Source: Xylogone sp. PMI_703 (lineage: Eukaryota > Ascomycota > Leotiomycetes). Taken from it: 64,000 nucleotides of DNA. Below, in pieces: positions 44,201 to 55,523 of the stretch; within the stretch, counting starts at the first letter, position 1; each line of letters begins with the position of its first letter. Location of the stretch: assembly GCA_021399445.1 (NCBI GenBank), contig JAJTUQ010000002.1, forward strand, positions 5,394,001 to 5,458,000, read 5' to 3'. The notes under the pieces are model-generated. The model saw only the letters and a program-made list of their open reading frames with translations. It did no database searches and was not told the origin of the DNA. Position numbers and translations under genes: made by a program.

Positions 44201-45624
44201 TTGAGCATCATAGTCATGGCCTAATCGTCCTAGATGTGCTCCTAGACTATCTCGTGAGGCGCCATGAGAGCCCTAGAATTAGTTAGTACTCAGCCGGAAT
44301 GAAGGCGGCTATCAGTATACACCTACTGGAGCGCTCGATTTCTGATTCAGGGTTTCTTGTTCATTCCTCGTTTCAACAGTCCTGATATGCTGGGGAATCA
44401 TTTCAAGACTATGAGATCACAGGTTAAAATATTTCTCTCACAACATATGGATGGACAAAATACCACATACTTCAATCCCATTAAAGCACATTGAGCTCTC
44501 GCCAAGCTTCGTAAAGATGGATTGGTTTGGATTGTGCTTAGTAAAGCATATCTTACCAAGATGAAACAAGTCTCAGAAAGGCCATTTGAATGAACATAGG
44601 ACTCGACACTGTAAAGAGCAGAACGGAGGAAATCATCACTTAGTTTCAGCTTCGCAATCTGGGTTTCCGCGGATGGCGTTCTCTTCCCATCGAGCTCAAA
44701 TATTTGCAGGATATTTTTGCAGTCTAAAAGTGTTCGCCATATAAATAAGCCAAAAGAATAAACGTCTGTCTGTTTGATCCCATCCGCACTAAGCCAACCT
44801 CCACACTCTGGTGCACTGAATGGCCAGGTGGTCATGCGTAAGGAATGACGTTCATGACGAGTCATATCCATAACTGAACCACCAAAATCCGAAAGTTTGG
44901 CCGTAAAGGGAAGTCCTGGAACTCTGACCCTGCTTTTGAATATGAGGACATTTGCGTGCGTCAAGTCGCCGTGTACAATTCCACAGGCATGGAGGATAGA
45001 AAGACCTCGACCCACATCGTAACATAGTTTTTGCTTCACAGAAAACGGCAATGGATCCCCATATTTCTGTAAAGTTTCCATCGATCCAATTTCTGAGAAC
45101 TCGATAACAAGTTGAGGAAGAACAGTAGAATTCTCGTCCGATGTACCCCATCCAAAGCCAAGCAAGCGGACAATATTGGGATGATACCGTAGCGGCTCAT
45201 GAAGCAGGGCCCTAACCTCCAAAAACACATCTTGCCAGTCGATCTCTTTGGAGTTACGCGTTGGGAGAACTGATTTGATGGCAACATATTTTCCCCATTT
45301 CTTCTCGCCATTGGCTTGGGTCGCAGCATCTTTTCTCCTCCATTCTGCCCGTTGTACGCGGAACGTAGCGCCGCGACCAATATCTACTTTGGAGCCAAAG
45401 ATTTCACTATCTGTATCGAAGAAGACCGTCTCCTTTTCGTGCCGTAGGATCTTTTCAAGGTTGGCAACATGGCAAACAAAGGAAGCCAATGTACCAGAAG
45501 GGAACTCCTCGCTAGATGGAGGGGTTATCTCCGCTCGCTCCGAGCTGTCCGCGTTGGTCGAAACTGGGGTCGGGACCACATTTGAGGAGCTGTCAAAAGC
45601 AGAGCGATACTGGTAATCACTCAT
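41231..45624 (-). CDS. Protein kinase-ankyrin repeat fusion, five exons, 1,392 residues
   Basis: The reconstructed CDS is complement(join(41231..44050,44097..44139,44193..44272,44327..44408,44471..45624)). Introns of 46, 53, 54 and 62 nt have GTGAGT, GTAAGG, GTAGGT and GTATGT donors and AG acceptors, and every junction keeps frame. Exon 1 is a kinase domain (about 75-370): GRGATFRV glycine loop, VAIK (Lys117), HGDLTHAN (Asp220, Asn225; HGD replaces HRD), SDFG (246-249) and APE (271-273), so it is probably active. Exon 5 opens with Sel1-like ERACFWLARAAEEED, then roughly eight to ten ankyrin repeats (e.g. HGLLHLAASYGRVDALRHMI, NAAIFQILVAHGADIHV, LADLLLAKGANINKV). No membrane segment is evident. 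The 495-bp head-to-head neighbour encodes a HeLo-pseudokinase protein, which suggests a joint signalling role. Confidence 0.82.
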
Positions 45625-46119
45625 TATACCTTCATGAAAGTGAGAAAGCTAGATATGATTACGTTCGGAATTGACTGCAGCCGTCCTTATGAGGTTCCCT
45701 CTCTCATTCATCATTACCAACCGCCAAGCCTGATTCGGCCAGCCGAGACTATTGATTTTAGCTTGACGCATCTCAGCCTTCTCGCTGTACCATGGATCCA
45801 AGTCCTGCTGCCTTCGGTCAGGCGTTCTTCCATATACAGGTTTCTAAATAAGATGCCAGAACCCCAGAGATGGTTGTGTTATTTACTCAACTCTAAGGTG
45901 ACGAAACTGTTGGAAGTTCATTCTGATATGTGAGAGAACATCCTATATCCTAGCAGAAGCTCTCAGGATCACACACCAGTGGTGATACGAATTCGTGCAG
46001 TACGCCATTTAGCTATTGACGCCACCTCCGAAAGTCTACAGTATCTCGTCCAGTAGGGCAGTGCAGATTTCGCAACGCTCAATCCTCTGTTGACCCACCT
46101 TCACGTTGCATGAGCCGCA
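45625..46119. promoter_or_regulatory. Shared divergent promoter of the kinase-ankyrin and HeLo-pseudokinase genes
   Basis: Only 495 bp separate the two start codons (45624 and 46120), so both promoters must lie here. A 99-codon plus-strand frame at 45634-45933 has no product I recognise. AGATTTCGCAACG at about 46066-46078 resembles the right core of the repeat cluster at 8.75-9.23 kb, but a single match is weak. Confidence 0.55.
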
Positions 46120-47898
46120 ATGTCGGATCCCGGAACTATCATAGCTATAGTAACAATAGCCTATAGTGTTGCAGTCGCATCCTGGAAATCATTCAAAGAT
46201 GCACTGGACTACAGTGATCAGAGTGCAGATTTGGTGGTGCGTCTAGAGGTTGAGCGATTCCGCTTCCAGACTTGGGGGAAAAACGTCGGCCTCAACTCAG
46301 GAAATTTCGACAAGAGTCTGTACCCCATCCATACACTTATTGTCGAACGCATAAATCGGATAAACAAATTATTTGAGGAAGCCGGAAGCGTGAGAGACTC
46401 ACTTGACCTGGATGTATCAGAAGCAGCGAAACCTCGACCCGATCGGGTCCACAGCCTCATTTCAGGAATGGGAACATCAATCCGCTCTATTGGGATTAAA
46501 CTAGATATGGATGAAAAACCACAGCGCTCAGCAAGCTTCCCACGTAGGATTAAGTGGGCCCTGACTTCTAAATCTAGGTTGTCAGACCTGGTCACTAAAG
46601 TCGAATCACACATCGACAAGCTCAATGAGTTGCTTACAGAAACACAGAAGAGGTCTCTTCTTGATGACTGGAAAAAGATCAATATAGTCATCATTGGAAA
46701 TATTCCAGAAGAACAGATAGAGTTTGTGCAACAAGCTTTTGGACGACGGATTGAGAATGGACCGCCAGATTCCTACGCGCAGCTAGATTCTCTCCTTCAA
46801 AGAAAGGCTATTAAAAAGACTGGCTTCACACCAAGCTGGTCCGCTGCTAGAAGCTTGGAACGCCGTCAATTAGATGAGTTTGAATTGCCTGGAGACTTTA
46901 CTTCTAGAAATCGATTTCTGGCACGAGCTACGCCTGCTGCAACATCTACTCTTGGTCCGGACATTTTCTGCTTAGAGAAAAAGGAATACCACCAGGACAT
47001 TTCTGTTCGAGAGAAAGCGGCTTTAAAAACCCGGTTGGATAGGCTTATTCTTCTCCTCAGCTCCTCTAAGTCCGAAGACTTTCGAGTATGCAGAGCCGTT
47101 GGATACTGTGAAGATCCTAGTTCCTTCTGTTGGTGGTTAATTTTCAGGTTTCCTTGCTCCTTAGAGGAAGAGAAAAACTTTAATCAGTTAAGGCATCAAC
47201 CTTTAAATCTTAATTTACTGTTCTCACTTAAGGAGTTCAAACCAGCGCTTGAACAGCGCTTCGAACTTGCGTCAAATCTTGCCAAAACCATGGCAGAGCT
47301 TTACAACAGTGGATGGATGCACAAAGGGGTCAGAAGTGAGAATGTACTTTTCCCAACATTCTATGAGAAAAACGTACATTACTCTACAGGGCAGTTAGAG
47401 AGTGCATTAAGTCCCTATATTGCGGGGTTTGAATATTCAAGACAGGACACCGAGGCTGCTACTATTGATAAAGGTAGACGTCTTACATGTATCGACGCAG
47501 CAATCTATCGCCACCCGTATTATCAAGGCGAAGCTGCCAGTGGATATAAAGTTCAATATGATATATATTCATTTGGATTAGTTCTAGTTGAAATCGCTTT
47601 TTGGGTACCGCTCAAGTCTTTTCTCAACTCAAAACCTATTCGTGAGAAACCTCGCGTACAGTTATCACCGGACATGACGCATTTTCATGAAGAGGAAGCT
47701 TTAGAGCTACGAGATCGAGTAATATATCGAATTGATAACGAGATGCACTTTAGAGTTGGGTCGAAATTCCGTGATGCCGTGAAATGGTGTCTCACGTTTT
47801 CTGAAAACTCGGATGAAGATGATTGGCATCCTGCATTGGGGTTTCATAATAATGTCATAGTTCCACTAGATATGTGCGCAACTCTAGGTCAGATATAA
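46120..47898 (+). CDS. HeLo-domain protein with C-terminal pseudokinase (MLKL-like layout)
   Basis: A single exon of 592 residues. The N-terminal ~200 residues fit the HeLo (prion-inhibition and propagation) helical domain: a hydrophobic first helix (GTIIAIVTIAYSVAVA), then LVVRLEVERFRFQTWGKNVGL and a long helical stretch with VESHIDKLNELLTETQK. In fungi such domains permeabilise membranes in incompatibility-type cell death. Residues ~290-590 resemble a kinase fold but lack catalytic residues: HKGVRSENVLF (401-411) in place of HRD..N, IAGFEYS (435-440) in place of DFG, with YDIYSFGLVLVEIAFW (480-495) retained. It is therefore a pseudokinase. HeLo plus pseudokinase parallels animal MLKL. Divergence from a kinase-ankyrin gene strengthens that analogy. 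Function is inferred. Confidence 0.85.
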   Translation: MSDPGTIIAIVTIAYSVAVASWKSFKDALDYSDQSADLVVRLEVERFRFQTWGKNVGLNSGNFDKSLYPIHTLIVERINRINKLFEEAGSVRDSLDLDVSEAAKPRPDRVHSLISGMGTSIRSIGIKLDMDEKPQRSASFPRRIKWALTSKSRLSDLVTKVESHIDKLNELLTETQKRSLLDDWKKINIVIIGNIPEEQIEFVQQAFGRRIENGPPDSYAQLDSLLQRKAIKKTGFTPSWSAARSLERRQLDEFELPGDFTSRNRFLARATPAATSTLGPDIFCLEKKEYHQDISVREKAALKTRLDRLILLLSSSKSEDFRVCRAVGYCEDPSSFCWWLIFRFPCSLEEEKNFNQLRHQPLNLNLLFSLKEFKPALEQRFELASNLAKTMAELYNSGWMHKGVRSENVLFPTFYEKNVHYSTGQLESALSPYIAGFEYSRQDTEAATIDKGRRLTCIDAAIYRHPYYQGEAASGYKVQYDIYSFGLVLVEIAFWVPLKSFLNSKPIREKPRVQLSPDMTHFHEEEALELRDRVIYRIDNEMHFRVGSKFRDAVKWCLTFSENSDEDDWHPALGFHNNVIVPLDMCATLGQI

Positions 47899-48011
47899 GT
47901 CAAAGTCATTGCGCCTGCTCCAAGTTATGTCATTTATGAAGAAACTTATTAGTGGATATCACTTACGATCGCAACTCAGTTAATTCACTTTTTCACCACA
48001 GCCCGACCAGA

Positions 48012-48452
48012 TCATAACTTCCGAGTTGTATAGGCAAATGGTAGCAGCTCATATACTGTAGCGGTCCTCAACTCATCTCCGTCTTTGATGATCACTGATA
48101 TATCAGGATAATAATCCATCAACATCTGACGACACCTTCCGCATGGATTAACTACTGTTCTATCAGGTATCCGTACAGCTACAATATGCGTCGCATGTGG
48201 TGAGGAACCAAATCCTGGAGATATAGCTGAAGGCACGCCTGCCGCAGTCGCATTCGATAGTGCTACATTTTCAGCACATGGGCCACCAGCGAAATGGAAC
48301 ACGTTAATCCCAGTATAGATGGTCCCGTCAGAACATAGTACTGCAGAGCCTACGCAATGATCGGTAATTCTTGGCGGGGTAGAAGGAGAAAAAGTCTCGA
48401 TTATGCTGAGTGCTCTATCTACAAGAGCCGTCTCTGCCGGAGTGAGGGGCAT
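48012..48452 (-). CDS. Cytidine deaminase-fold protein, blasticidin-S deaminase-like
   Basis: A single-exon frame of 146 residues with ATG at 48452. The zinc site of the CDA fold is complete: GGPCAEN (Cys and catalytic Glu) and PCGRCRQMLMD (two Cys). The N-terminal MPLTPAETALVDRAL helix, the INVFHFAGGPCAE segment and the FELLP-like YELLPFAY near the C-terminus are closer to fungal blasticidin-S deaminases than to housekeeping cytidine deaminases, by my reading. It would hydrolytically deaminate a cytosine-type nucleoside or nucleoside antibiotic in the cytosol. It is convergent with the HeLo gene, with stops 113 bp apart. Substrate remains uncertain. Confidence 0.85.
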   Translation of the reverse strand: MPLTPAETALVDRALSIIETFSPSTPPRITDHCVGSAVLCSDGTIYTGINVFHFAGGPCAENVALSNATAAGVPSAISPGFGSSPHATHIVAVRIPDRTVVNPCGRCRQMLMDYYPDISVIIKDGDELRTATVYELLPFAYTTRKL

Positions 48453-49755
48453 ATTATTCAGATTATGTGTTCAGTGTTGTTGTAGAGTTCAGATAGAGCG
48501 CTTTAAAGTATTATGTTGTATACCCAAGCAATAGATTGTCAAAAGAATATATGTGGACTTGAACCCGAGCTACCCCCATTTATCCTGCGTTATCCGGTGT
48601 CTCCTACAGGCTCCAGCCGTTACGCTCTTACCTTCATGGTTCCATGGCAACTTTGAACAAGCTGTGTATTTCTCTCAACAAATCTCGTCTAAATATCATT
48701 CATACACAAGACAAAGATGTACAGTTACATAATAATCTAAGGAGATCTCACTCCTACGTATTTTTTACCATAGTGAGGTCGCGAAACGGGGACATATTGT
48801 CTCATTCTTTCGAGAGACGTTCGCATTGATAGCATACCACGCGGTCTACTAGGTCCTTTTTGGGAAATAGAACTGTATAATACTCATATAAACTTGGTTC
48901 TATTAGTATTGTTATAAACTGCTACACAGAGTATATTTCATAGTATATAAGCACACATGCCGCTGCGATTGCAAGATGCATATGATTTGGAAGTTTGGCA
49001 TTAGTTTTTGTAGAAACTTGACTCTATAGTTCATTGCATATCAGGTAGAAGTTAAGTCTGAGTGTACAATAAGCATGATGAAGAATTAAAGGTGATAAAT
49101 CGAAAGATATAAACTGAAGTTTTTATATAAGCCAAGCGAAAATTAAAGCTTGAACTTTTTAATGCTTCATGAAAAAAGGAATAAAACTCTGATAGAACCG
49201 AGCAATAAAACTATTCGAAGATACTACAGGGGAGGAATAGACTCAAATCAGAAACACAATAGAAGCTCTTTCAATAAAAAGAATTATTATAGGATGAGCA
49301 ATTAAGCATGCTACGGAGGTACCTCCATGCTTCCATAGACCGGATCAAATATACTGTAGAACAGTCTAATTAAAATAGTTAGCCTATTGGACTCCAATTC
49401 ATCCTGCACATCGATGGAATCTGGACGATTGAGAACATTGGCTCAAGGCGCCACAGTTTCTGCATGTCAACCACAGATTCTTCTATTGGGCATCAACACC
49501 CAGCGATGCCAACCAGAGAGTACTTGTACCTGACAGCGATAGCTCTGCCTTAGCGGATGTGACTGTGGGGTTTATGGGGCCGGACGATAAGCTCCCGGAC
49601 TTGATGCCTCAGGCACAAGACACGATCATGCGGTCATTGTTCAACATAGAGTCAACAAAGGTCTACGTTGCCCTCTCGCTCTCACCAGCTGAGGACTGTG
49701 AAAACGACATCTTCAGCATGCTATCTGCTACTACCGGCGGCGTGCTCAAATTACG
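48453..49755. other. AT-rich intergenic region, no gene seen
   Basis: 1.3 kb, strongly AT-rich from 48.65 to 49.4 kb. A frame at 49559-49765 (68 codons, GTG start) is in the leader of the IKS1-like gene and lacks support. The sequence around 48550-48640 has a B-box-like GGTTCAAGTCC on the minus strand but no cloverleaf that I can fold. Confidence 0.4.
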
Positions 49756-52072
49756 ATGTCTCTAGTCCCATATTCATCTCGCGACAGTCACAACGACGTC
49801 GTTTTGTAAGTAGAGACAATTTTACCCCCCCCTCTGGAGTCGTTGCCATTCCATTGAAAAGACACTCAATGGAGGTAAATGCTGATGAAGCTCTATCTAG
49901 ACGACATGACGATGCTGTAGTCATCCGTGATCCTCAAACCCAGCAGTTAGTCCTTCGTGATGCATCTTCAAACCTCTCCCTCCCCGCCGACTGTCCCACT
50001 TGCCACCGACCATTGCGAAACTCTTCACCCGAACGACAGCCCTCACCACAGCGCCATGATTCCATACCGAATGCGTTCATCAGCCCGACATACTTTCGCA
50101 TGCTTCAGGAAGCGCATGATGGTGGAAGCGGCGAAAATCCTCCTTCGAGTCCGATCCGTCGGCTCGTCGAACCCATACCATCTCTCTCATCTGGAGCTAG
50201 TTCGGCCAGCTCTGCGGGAGACGCCGAATTTATTGCTAGCACTCCGGTACCAGGTATAAGCACTCATAATATTCGTAAAGAAGCCTTCAGTCCGAATTAT
50301 TTCACAAGGTTCTTCATTGTGGAGAAAGAACTCGGGAGGGGTGGCAAAGGAGTAGTAATGCTGGTGAGACATGAATTGGATCGAGTTTCTCTAGGTATAT
50401 TGACCCATAGACGACAAACCAAGGATAGAATCTGACCTAGATGTAGGACAGTTTGCTTGCAAAAGGGTACCAGTCGGTGACGATCATGCGTGGCTTGAAA
50501 AAGGTGGGGTATTCTCTTATGGTTGTATAGGATCACTAACTGATGTGTTCAGTTCTCGTGGAGGTTCAATTACTCCAAGGCCTTTCCCACCCAAATCTTG
50601 TATCATATCGCCATGTTTGGCTTGAAGATGTCCAGTTGAACCGCTTTGGCCCCTCCGTTCCCTGCGCTTATATCCTTCAGCAATACTGCAACTCCGGAGA
50701 TTTACTGCACTACATTATTGGCTCAGGGCCTGTCCAACCTAGTGCGAAAGAGATCCTCAAGGAAAAATTGCGCAGAAGATCAAGGGGACAGACCGAACGC
50801 CCGGTGCCTATACAGAGGAAGCTATCATTTGAGGAAATATATTCATTTTTCAAAGATATTACATCGGGACTCGCTCACCTTCACGAGTCTAATTACATCC
50901 ACCGTGATCTCAAGCCAAGCAACTGCCTTTTACACCGCGATGGTGCTGATTTACGGTGCTTAATTAGTGACTTTGGTGAGGTACAACCAGAAAATGTTAT
51001 GCGAAGCTCAACTGGTGCGACTGGCACAATCTCGTACTGTGCCCCCGAGGTATTAAAGATGGACGCGTCTGGTAGATATGGAAATTTCACGACTAAGTCT
51101 GATATTTTCAGTCTTGGAATGATTCTTTACTTTATGTGCTTTGGACGGTTGCCGTATAAGAGTGCTGGCGTGATTGCAGAAGAATTTGAGGATATAGATG
51201 CGCTGAGGAGTGAGATCAGCTCATGGGCAGGTTTTCAGTATGAGAGACGCGAGCGCCCTGAACTACCAAACCAACTATATGATTTCTTGAAGAGATTACT
51301 GTCCATTAATCCCGCTGACCGACCGAGCGCGCCTGACATCCTTCAGGCTCTTCGCGGTGAGAAAGGGTTTGATAAGACGCCAAGAGCTAGTCGAAATGGA
51401 AGTATGAGTGGAGGTGTCAGTGGCAGAAGGATTCAGTCCCTTGATTCTCCTATGCCACCATCGACTCCGGTGAAAGGTATATTTCTCACTTCTCAGCTCA
51501 TGTGTAATGACTAATTTTATGTAGATCCAAAGAGAGTCTCTTCTGCTGCCTATATTGAGGATGCGCCTTCCGATAGTTCTCCAAGTCCGACAGCGTCGCC
51601 AAATTCTCCACGTACACTGGATTTAGAGCATACTCACAGCAATGGTAATACGGGACATGATGATAAGTTAGACACGCCACTCCTAATGCCGCCACCGACA
51701 GATTGGATGTCCGACATCCGACATAACTTACGTGTGTATAATCACTATGCTATCTCCTGGGCAGTCCTGAACTGGGAAATCCTGACATTACTCATTCGAC
51801 TACTTATTTTCTTTGCCAAGATCGTCTCAATTACAAGACCTTGCTCTCCAGGTTCACCCAAGGAAGCTATCTGGTATCCCCTGTTTGGCCTTGCAACACT
51901 TGAGCTTGCATTAGGACAAAAACTACACTGGAAGATAGTTGTGTTTCTCGCTGCTCTTCACGTTGTTACCCTCACGACCATCATGAACGTCTGGGATCTA
52001 TGCGTCCCCACGCCAACCAGACGGTGGATTCATGAAGACGATATGGGCTACCAGACTGGCATCCACTATTAA
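49756..52072 (+). CDS. IKS1: IKS1-like serine/threonine protein kinase with C-terminal membrane segments
   Basis: The CDS is join(49756..49805,49862..50394,50447..50503,50553..51476,51525..52072), 703 residues. Four introns of 56, 52, 49 and 48 nt are all in frame. The N-terminus MSLVPYSSRDSHNDVVL followed by DDAVVIRDPQTQQLVLRDA and CPTCHRPL is characteristic of fungal IKS1. Kinase landmarks are ELGRGGKGVVMLV, ACKRV (Lys), HRDLKPSN, SDFGE and CAPEV, with a DIFSLGMILYFMCFG helix. A Ser/Pro-rich linker precedes two hydrophobic segments near the C-terminus (WAVLNWEILTLLIRLLIFFA; KIVVFLAALHVVTLTTIMNV), suggesting membrane anchoring. The cellular role is poorly defined even in yeast. The tiny first exon is supported by the conserved N-terminus. 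Confidence 0.9.
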
Positions 52073-53783
52073 GATAACACTCTCATATGCTGAGTGATTT
52101 GATATTTTTAAGCATTTGCATTTTGGCATGGTATATTTTAGAGTAGCATGGTTATGGCATGAACGATCCAGCGGCTCTTGTAAGATTTGTGTATTTGTAC
52201 TATCGGATGATGGTGGATATGGATCCGTGGAGGATAAGATGGAGTTTTTTTGAATGAGTCCGGAGGCATAAGGTGTACCGGATTACCAAATCTGTCAATG
52301 AATGGCAGTAAAATAATGGGATTCGGGAGGAAGCCAGACACCCGAGATACATCTGAGGCATAATTGTGTCTGGATGATCTAAAACATTCGCTCTCTTCGC
52401 TCAAGAGCTATGACACGGAGTTCGATGTGCAAGCAAGTTAACTTGGTTGGGATATCTATTTGTTATGCGCCTTTGTTTCTCAGATTGGAGGACTGGGCTT
52501 TCATCTTAACTTTAGTATATTTATCTCGGAGTATCTTCATACATAAGAAATGAATATTATTAGCAAAAAAGATTCCGTTGGATATTGATGACAAGCATTG
52601 TTAATCTCTTCTACTCATGAAGCTCACTACACTTCTTAATTGTGAAAAGCGTATATTGAGAATGAGAATGTCCTGTTGAAGCTGGAGTCACTAGCCACAT
52701 CGGGGGGAGTCAAGCCACAGACGGCATCGTAGCCACAAACGCGCACGTTCCTAGCTGCTCCCGCCGCCAAAATCTGACCAGATCAAGTCCCCCTTGCTTG
52801 TTGATAATTTTCCTCCTTGGCACCTCTGGAGACTCTCACGTTTACTACTTCAGATGGAGACGAACCTGGCTGACGATGCCTGAGATATACTATACTATTT
52901 GTACATTGATTATTTATACTACGGATCCATGCATGCTTACGATCAAATGTCCCCAAGCCTTGAACTAGAGGATTGCGGGCAGTCCGGATTTTCCAGCAAG
53001 CCAGCACGCGCCACAGATAAGGTTTCCTCGCGAACCGCGACCATGGGGGCCAAGCACCTTCCCGAGGCAGACTAGAGGGATCGCAATCGGATGGGATTTG
53101 TATGTCAAAAGAGTCATTTCCATTTTTCTCCCCTCTTGGGCCGAGATAAGGATGCGTGACGGACGCGCGGGTCTGTCCTAGGTCCGCTCAAGCAGCACGC
53201 CAGGCACGAGCTCCAGGAACGGAGGACGCCGATTTGCACGAGGCGGTCGGTCGACCCTCTATATCCACTGCCACTTCCATCAATTCGGCTTGGCACCTGA
53301 AAAAAAGTATTTTCACTCTCCACAGGGGTTCCTCTCTGTTCTCCACGCCGCTCGCCCGACTCTGGAAGGTCATTAGTTGTTCTCGTCTTGTACTGCTGGT
53401 TTCTGTCCCTGCATATACTTGATCTACGCATGGAAGGAAATTGGAACGTGAGAGCGGGAGTATTTTCTACACAGTAGAATGCTATGACGACTAAGATACA
53501 CAAGGAGCAGGGTGCGGGCCGACCGTTTACGTCCGACGATTTGCCAATAGGCCCTGTCCTCTAGGTACAGGGGAAGTTCAGCACGAGTCTAAACAGCCCC
53601 AGTTGGGATGGTACCCATTAATATGCAATTGCTTTGGTGCAGGCTTCCGGTGAGTTGCTAGGGTAGGTCCATTTCCATTCTATATAGCTGGGATAGCTCC
53701 CCTGCGCGATCCAGCTCTCTGGCTATCGTGCGTAGCTCTCGCAGACCAGATTGTTCTTCCTTCTTGTTTAGTAGGTGGTCAGG
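52073..53783. other. Intergenic region between the IKS1-like and NUP genes
   Basis: 1.7 kb. Small frames at 53.1-53.5 kb overlap on opposite strands and lack products. A TATA box (53681-53687) marks the NUP promoter. Nothing else is recognised. Confidence 0.45.
53681..53687 (+). promoter_or_regulatory. TATA box of the NUP gene
   Basis: TATATAG lies 97 nt upstream of the start codon at 53784. Confidence 0.55.
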
Positions 53784-55155
53784 ATGCGTTTCTCTACTTG
53801 TCTAGGCCTTTTGGCCGCTACGGCTCTTGTATCCGCATCGCCGGTCCAAGAAACCAAGGAGGGAGAGACAATCGTCATTGTGAAAGAGAAGGTCATTGTA
53901 GTGGAGAACTGTGCCGAGAAGATTGCGCCAAAGGTCTTCATCATCTCAATGGTTCGTAGCAAATACTATCTAAAACCGATGGCGGCTTGTAGTCTCGCAC
54001 GCGGTAGCTAATTTCAAGCAGTTCGATCCAGAAGCCAACATCTGGTATTCGAATGCGAACACCAAGGGATCCATTGGCAACCTACTGGCCAAGAACATCA
54101 CCGTCCCTGGCCTCTCTCCTCTCTTCCCTCAGGTGCATTGCCTGGAAGATGGCTCCGTGTGCCAACTGACAACTGGTGAATCTGAGATCAATGCTGCCAC
54201 CACAATCAACTCTCTCGTCCTATCTCCTCTTTTCGACCTCACAAAGACCTACTTCCTCATTGCTGGTATTGCAGGAATCAACCCCAAGCACGGCACCATT
54301 GGTGGTGTTGCATTTTCCAAGTATGCCATTCAGGTGGCTCTCCAATACGAGTTCGATGCTCGCTCCATTCCCTCCAACTTCTCTACGGGCTATGTTCCTT
54401 TAGGCGCAACCTCTCCAGATGAATATCCCAAAAACATCTATGGAACCGAAGTTTTCGAAGTCAATGAGGCCCTGCGAGATATTGCTGTAGCATATGCGAA
54501 GACAGCTAAACTCAACGATTCTGACACGGCTATTGCCTACCGTGCGAACTATGCCTCTGCTGCTGATGGAGCCAAACCCGCGGTCTATGCTGCTGCAATC
54601 CAAGCTCCTGGGGTTTACACTTGCGATGTTGCGACCTCAGACGTTTATTATAGCGGTACTCTCCTTGGCGAAGCATTCGAGAACACTACCACCCTCTTCA
54701 CCAACGGCTCTGCAACATACTGCATGACAGCCCAAGAAGACAACGCTACTCTCGAGGTTCTCCTCCGTGCTGCGCTTCACAAGACCGTCGACTTTTCCCG
54801 TATCATCGTCATGCGCACTGCCTCTAATTTTGACCGTCCATACCCAGGCCTTAGCGACATCGACGCTCTGTTCTACATCACATCTGGCGGATTTGATCCC
54901 TCCCTTGCCAATATTTACCTTGCCGGTACGCCTATCATCAAGGGTATTCTCAAGGACTGGGAGAAGACCTTCGAGAAGGGAATTAAGCCCAAGAATTACA
55001 TTGGTGATATCTTTGGCACGCTGGGTGGTGAACCAGATTTCGGTCCAGGGAGCGTATTTGGTGGAAAGGCAGCGACTGTGGAGGATGTAGAGATCCATTT
55101 AAGGAAGCGTGCTATAGCTAGAGGTATTGGGAAGAGGAGTCTATTCATGCAATAG
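53784..55155 (+). CDS. Purine nucleoside permease (NUP) family protein
   Basis: The CDS is join(53784..53951,54022..55155), 433 residues. The intron is 70 nt (GTTCGT donor, GCTAAT branch-like site, GCAG acceptor), phase 0, joining FIISM to FDPEANIWY. An N-terminal signal peptide is evident (MRFSTCLGLLAATALVSA). The family pattern is clear: PKVFIISMFDPEA, NITVPGLSPLFPQVHCL, YFLIAGIAGINPKHGTIGGVAF, SPDEYPKNIYGTEVFEVN, CMTAQEDNATLEVL and MRTASNFDRPYPG. The fold is related to nucleoside phosphorylases. The Candida member mediates purine nucleoside uptake, but a secreted or wall-associated enzyme is equally plausible. Several NxS/T sites fit secretion. The start is the ATG after GTGGTCAGG. Confidence 0.9.
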
Positions 55156-55523
55156 ATGGATGAAGTAAAATAATTATGTATTAAATAATGTAGCTATAAA
55201 TTAATGTATGTGATAGAATAGAAGTTGTTACCACCATGAGTCATCCTAAATCCTGCGATATATGACGAAGTGAACGAACATAAAAAGAGAAAGAGATTGT
55301 TTCTAGAGCGGAGAATACAAACTTTTTTTTATCAGATTTCCAACGGTGCCCGAGCAGCTATCCACCCTCTATAGTCTATACGCGAACTGGAATAAGAAAC
55401 AGAACAGAGCAAGAGCAAAAATCCAAACCAGAAAAACGATAAAGAAGAGATAAAAGAGCGATATACCCCCCAAATATACAGCAAGGAAAGCTCTATCCCA
55501 TTACACCCTCCCAATCTCCGAAA
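55156..55523. other. Convergent intergenic region, 3' UTRs
   Basis: 368 bp between the stops of the NUP gene (+) and MFS gene (-). AT-rich, with a T-run at about 55323-55330. No gene. Confidence 0.45.

Noticed and set aside
48550..48640. tRNA-like B box (GGTTCAAGTCC, minus strand)
   Set aside because: I could not find a matching A box or acceptor stem, so there is no cloverleaf support.
53114..53503. 129-codon minus-strand frame upstream of the NUP gene
   Set aside because: It has no motif and overlaps an equally long plus-strand frame. It is probably promoter DNA.
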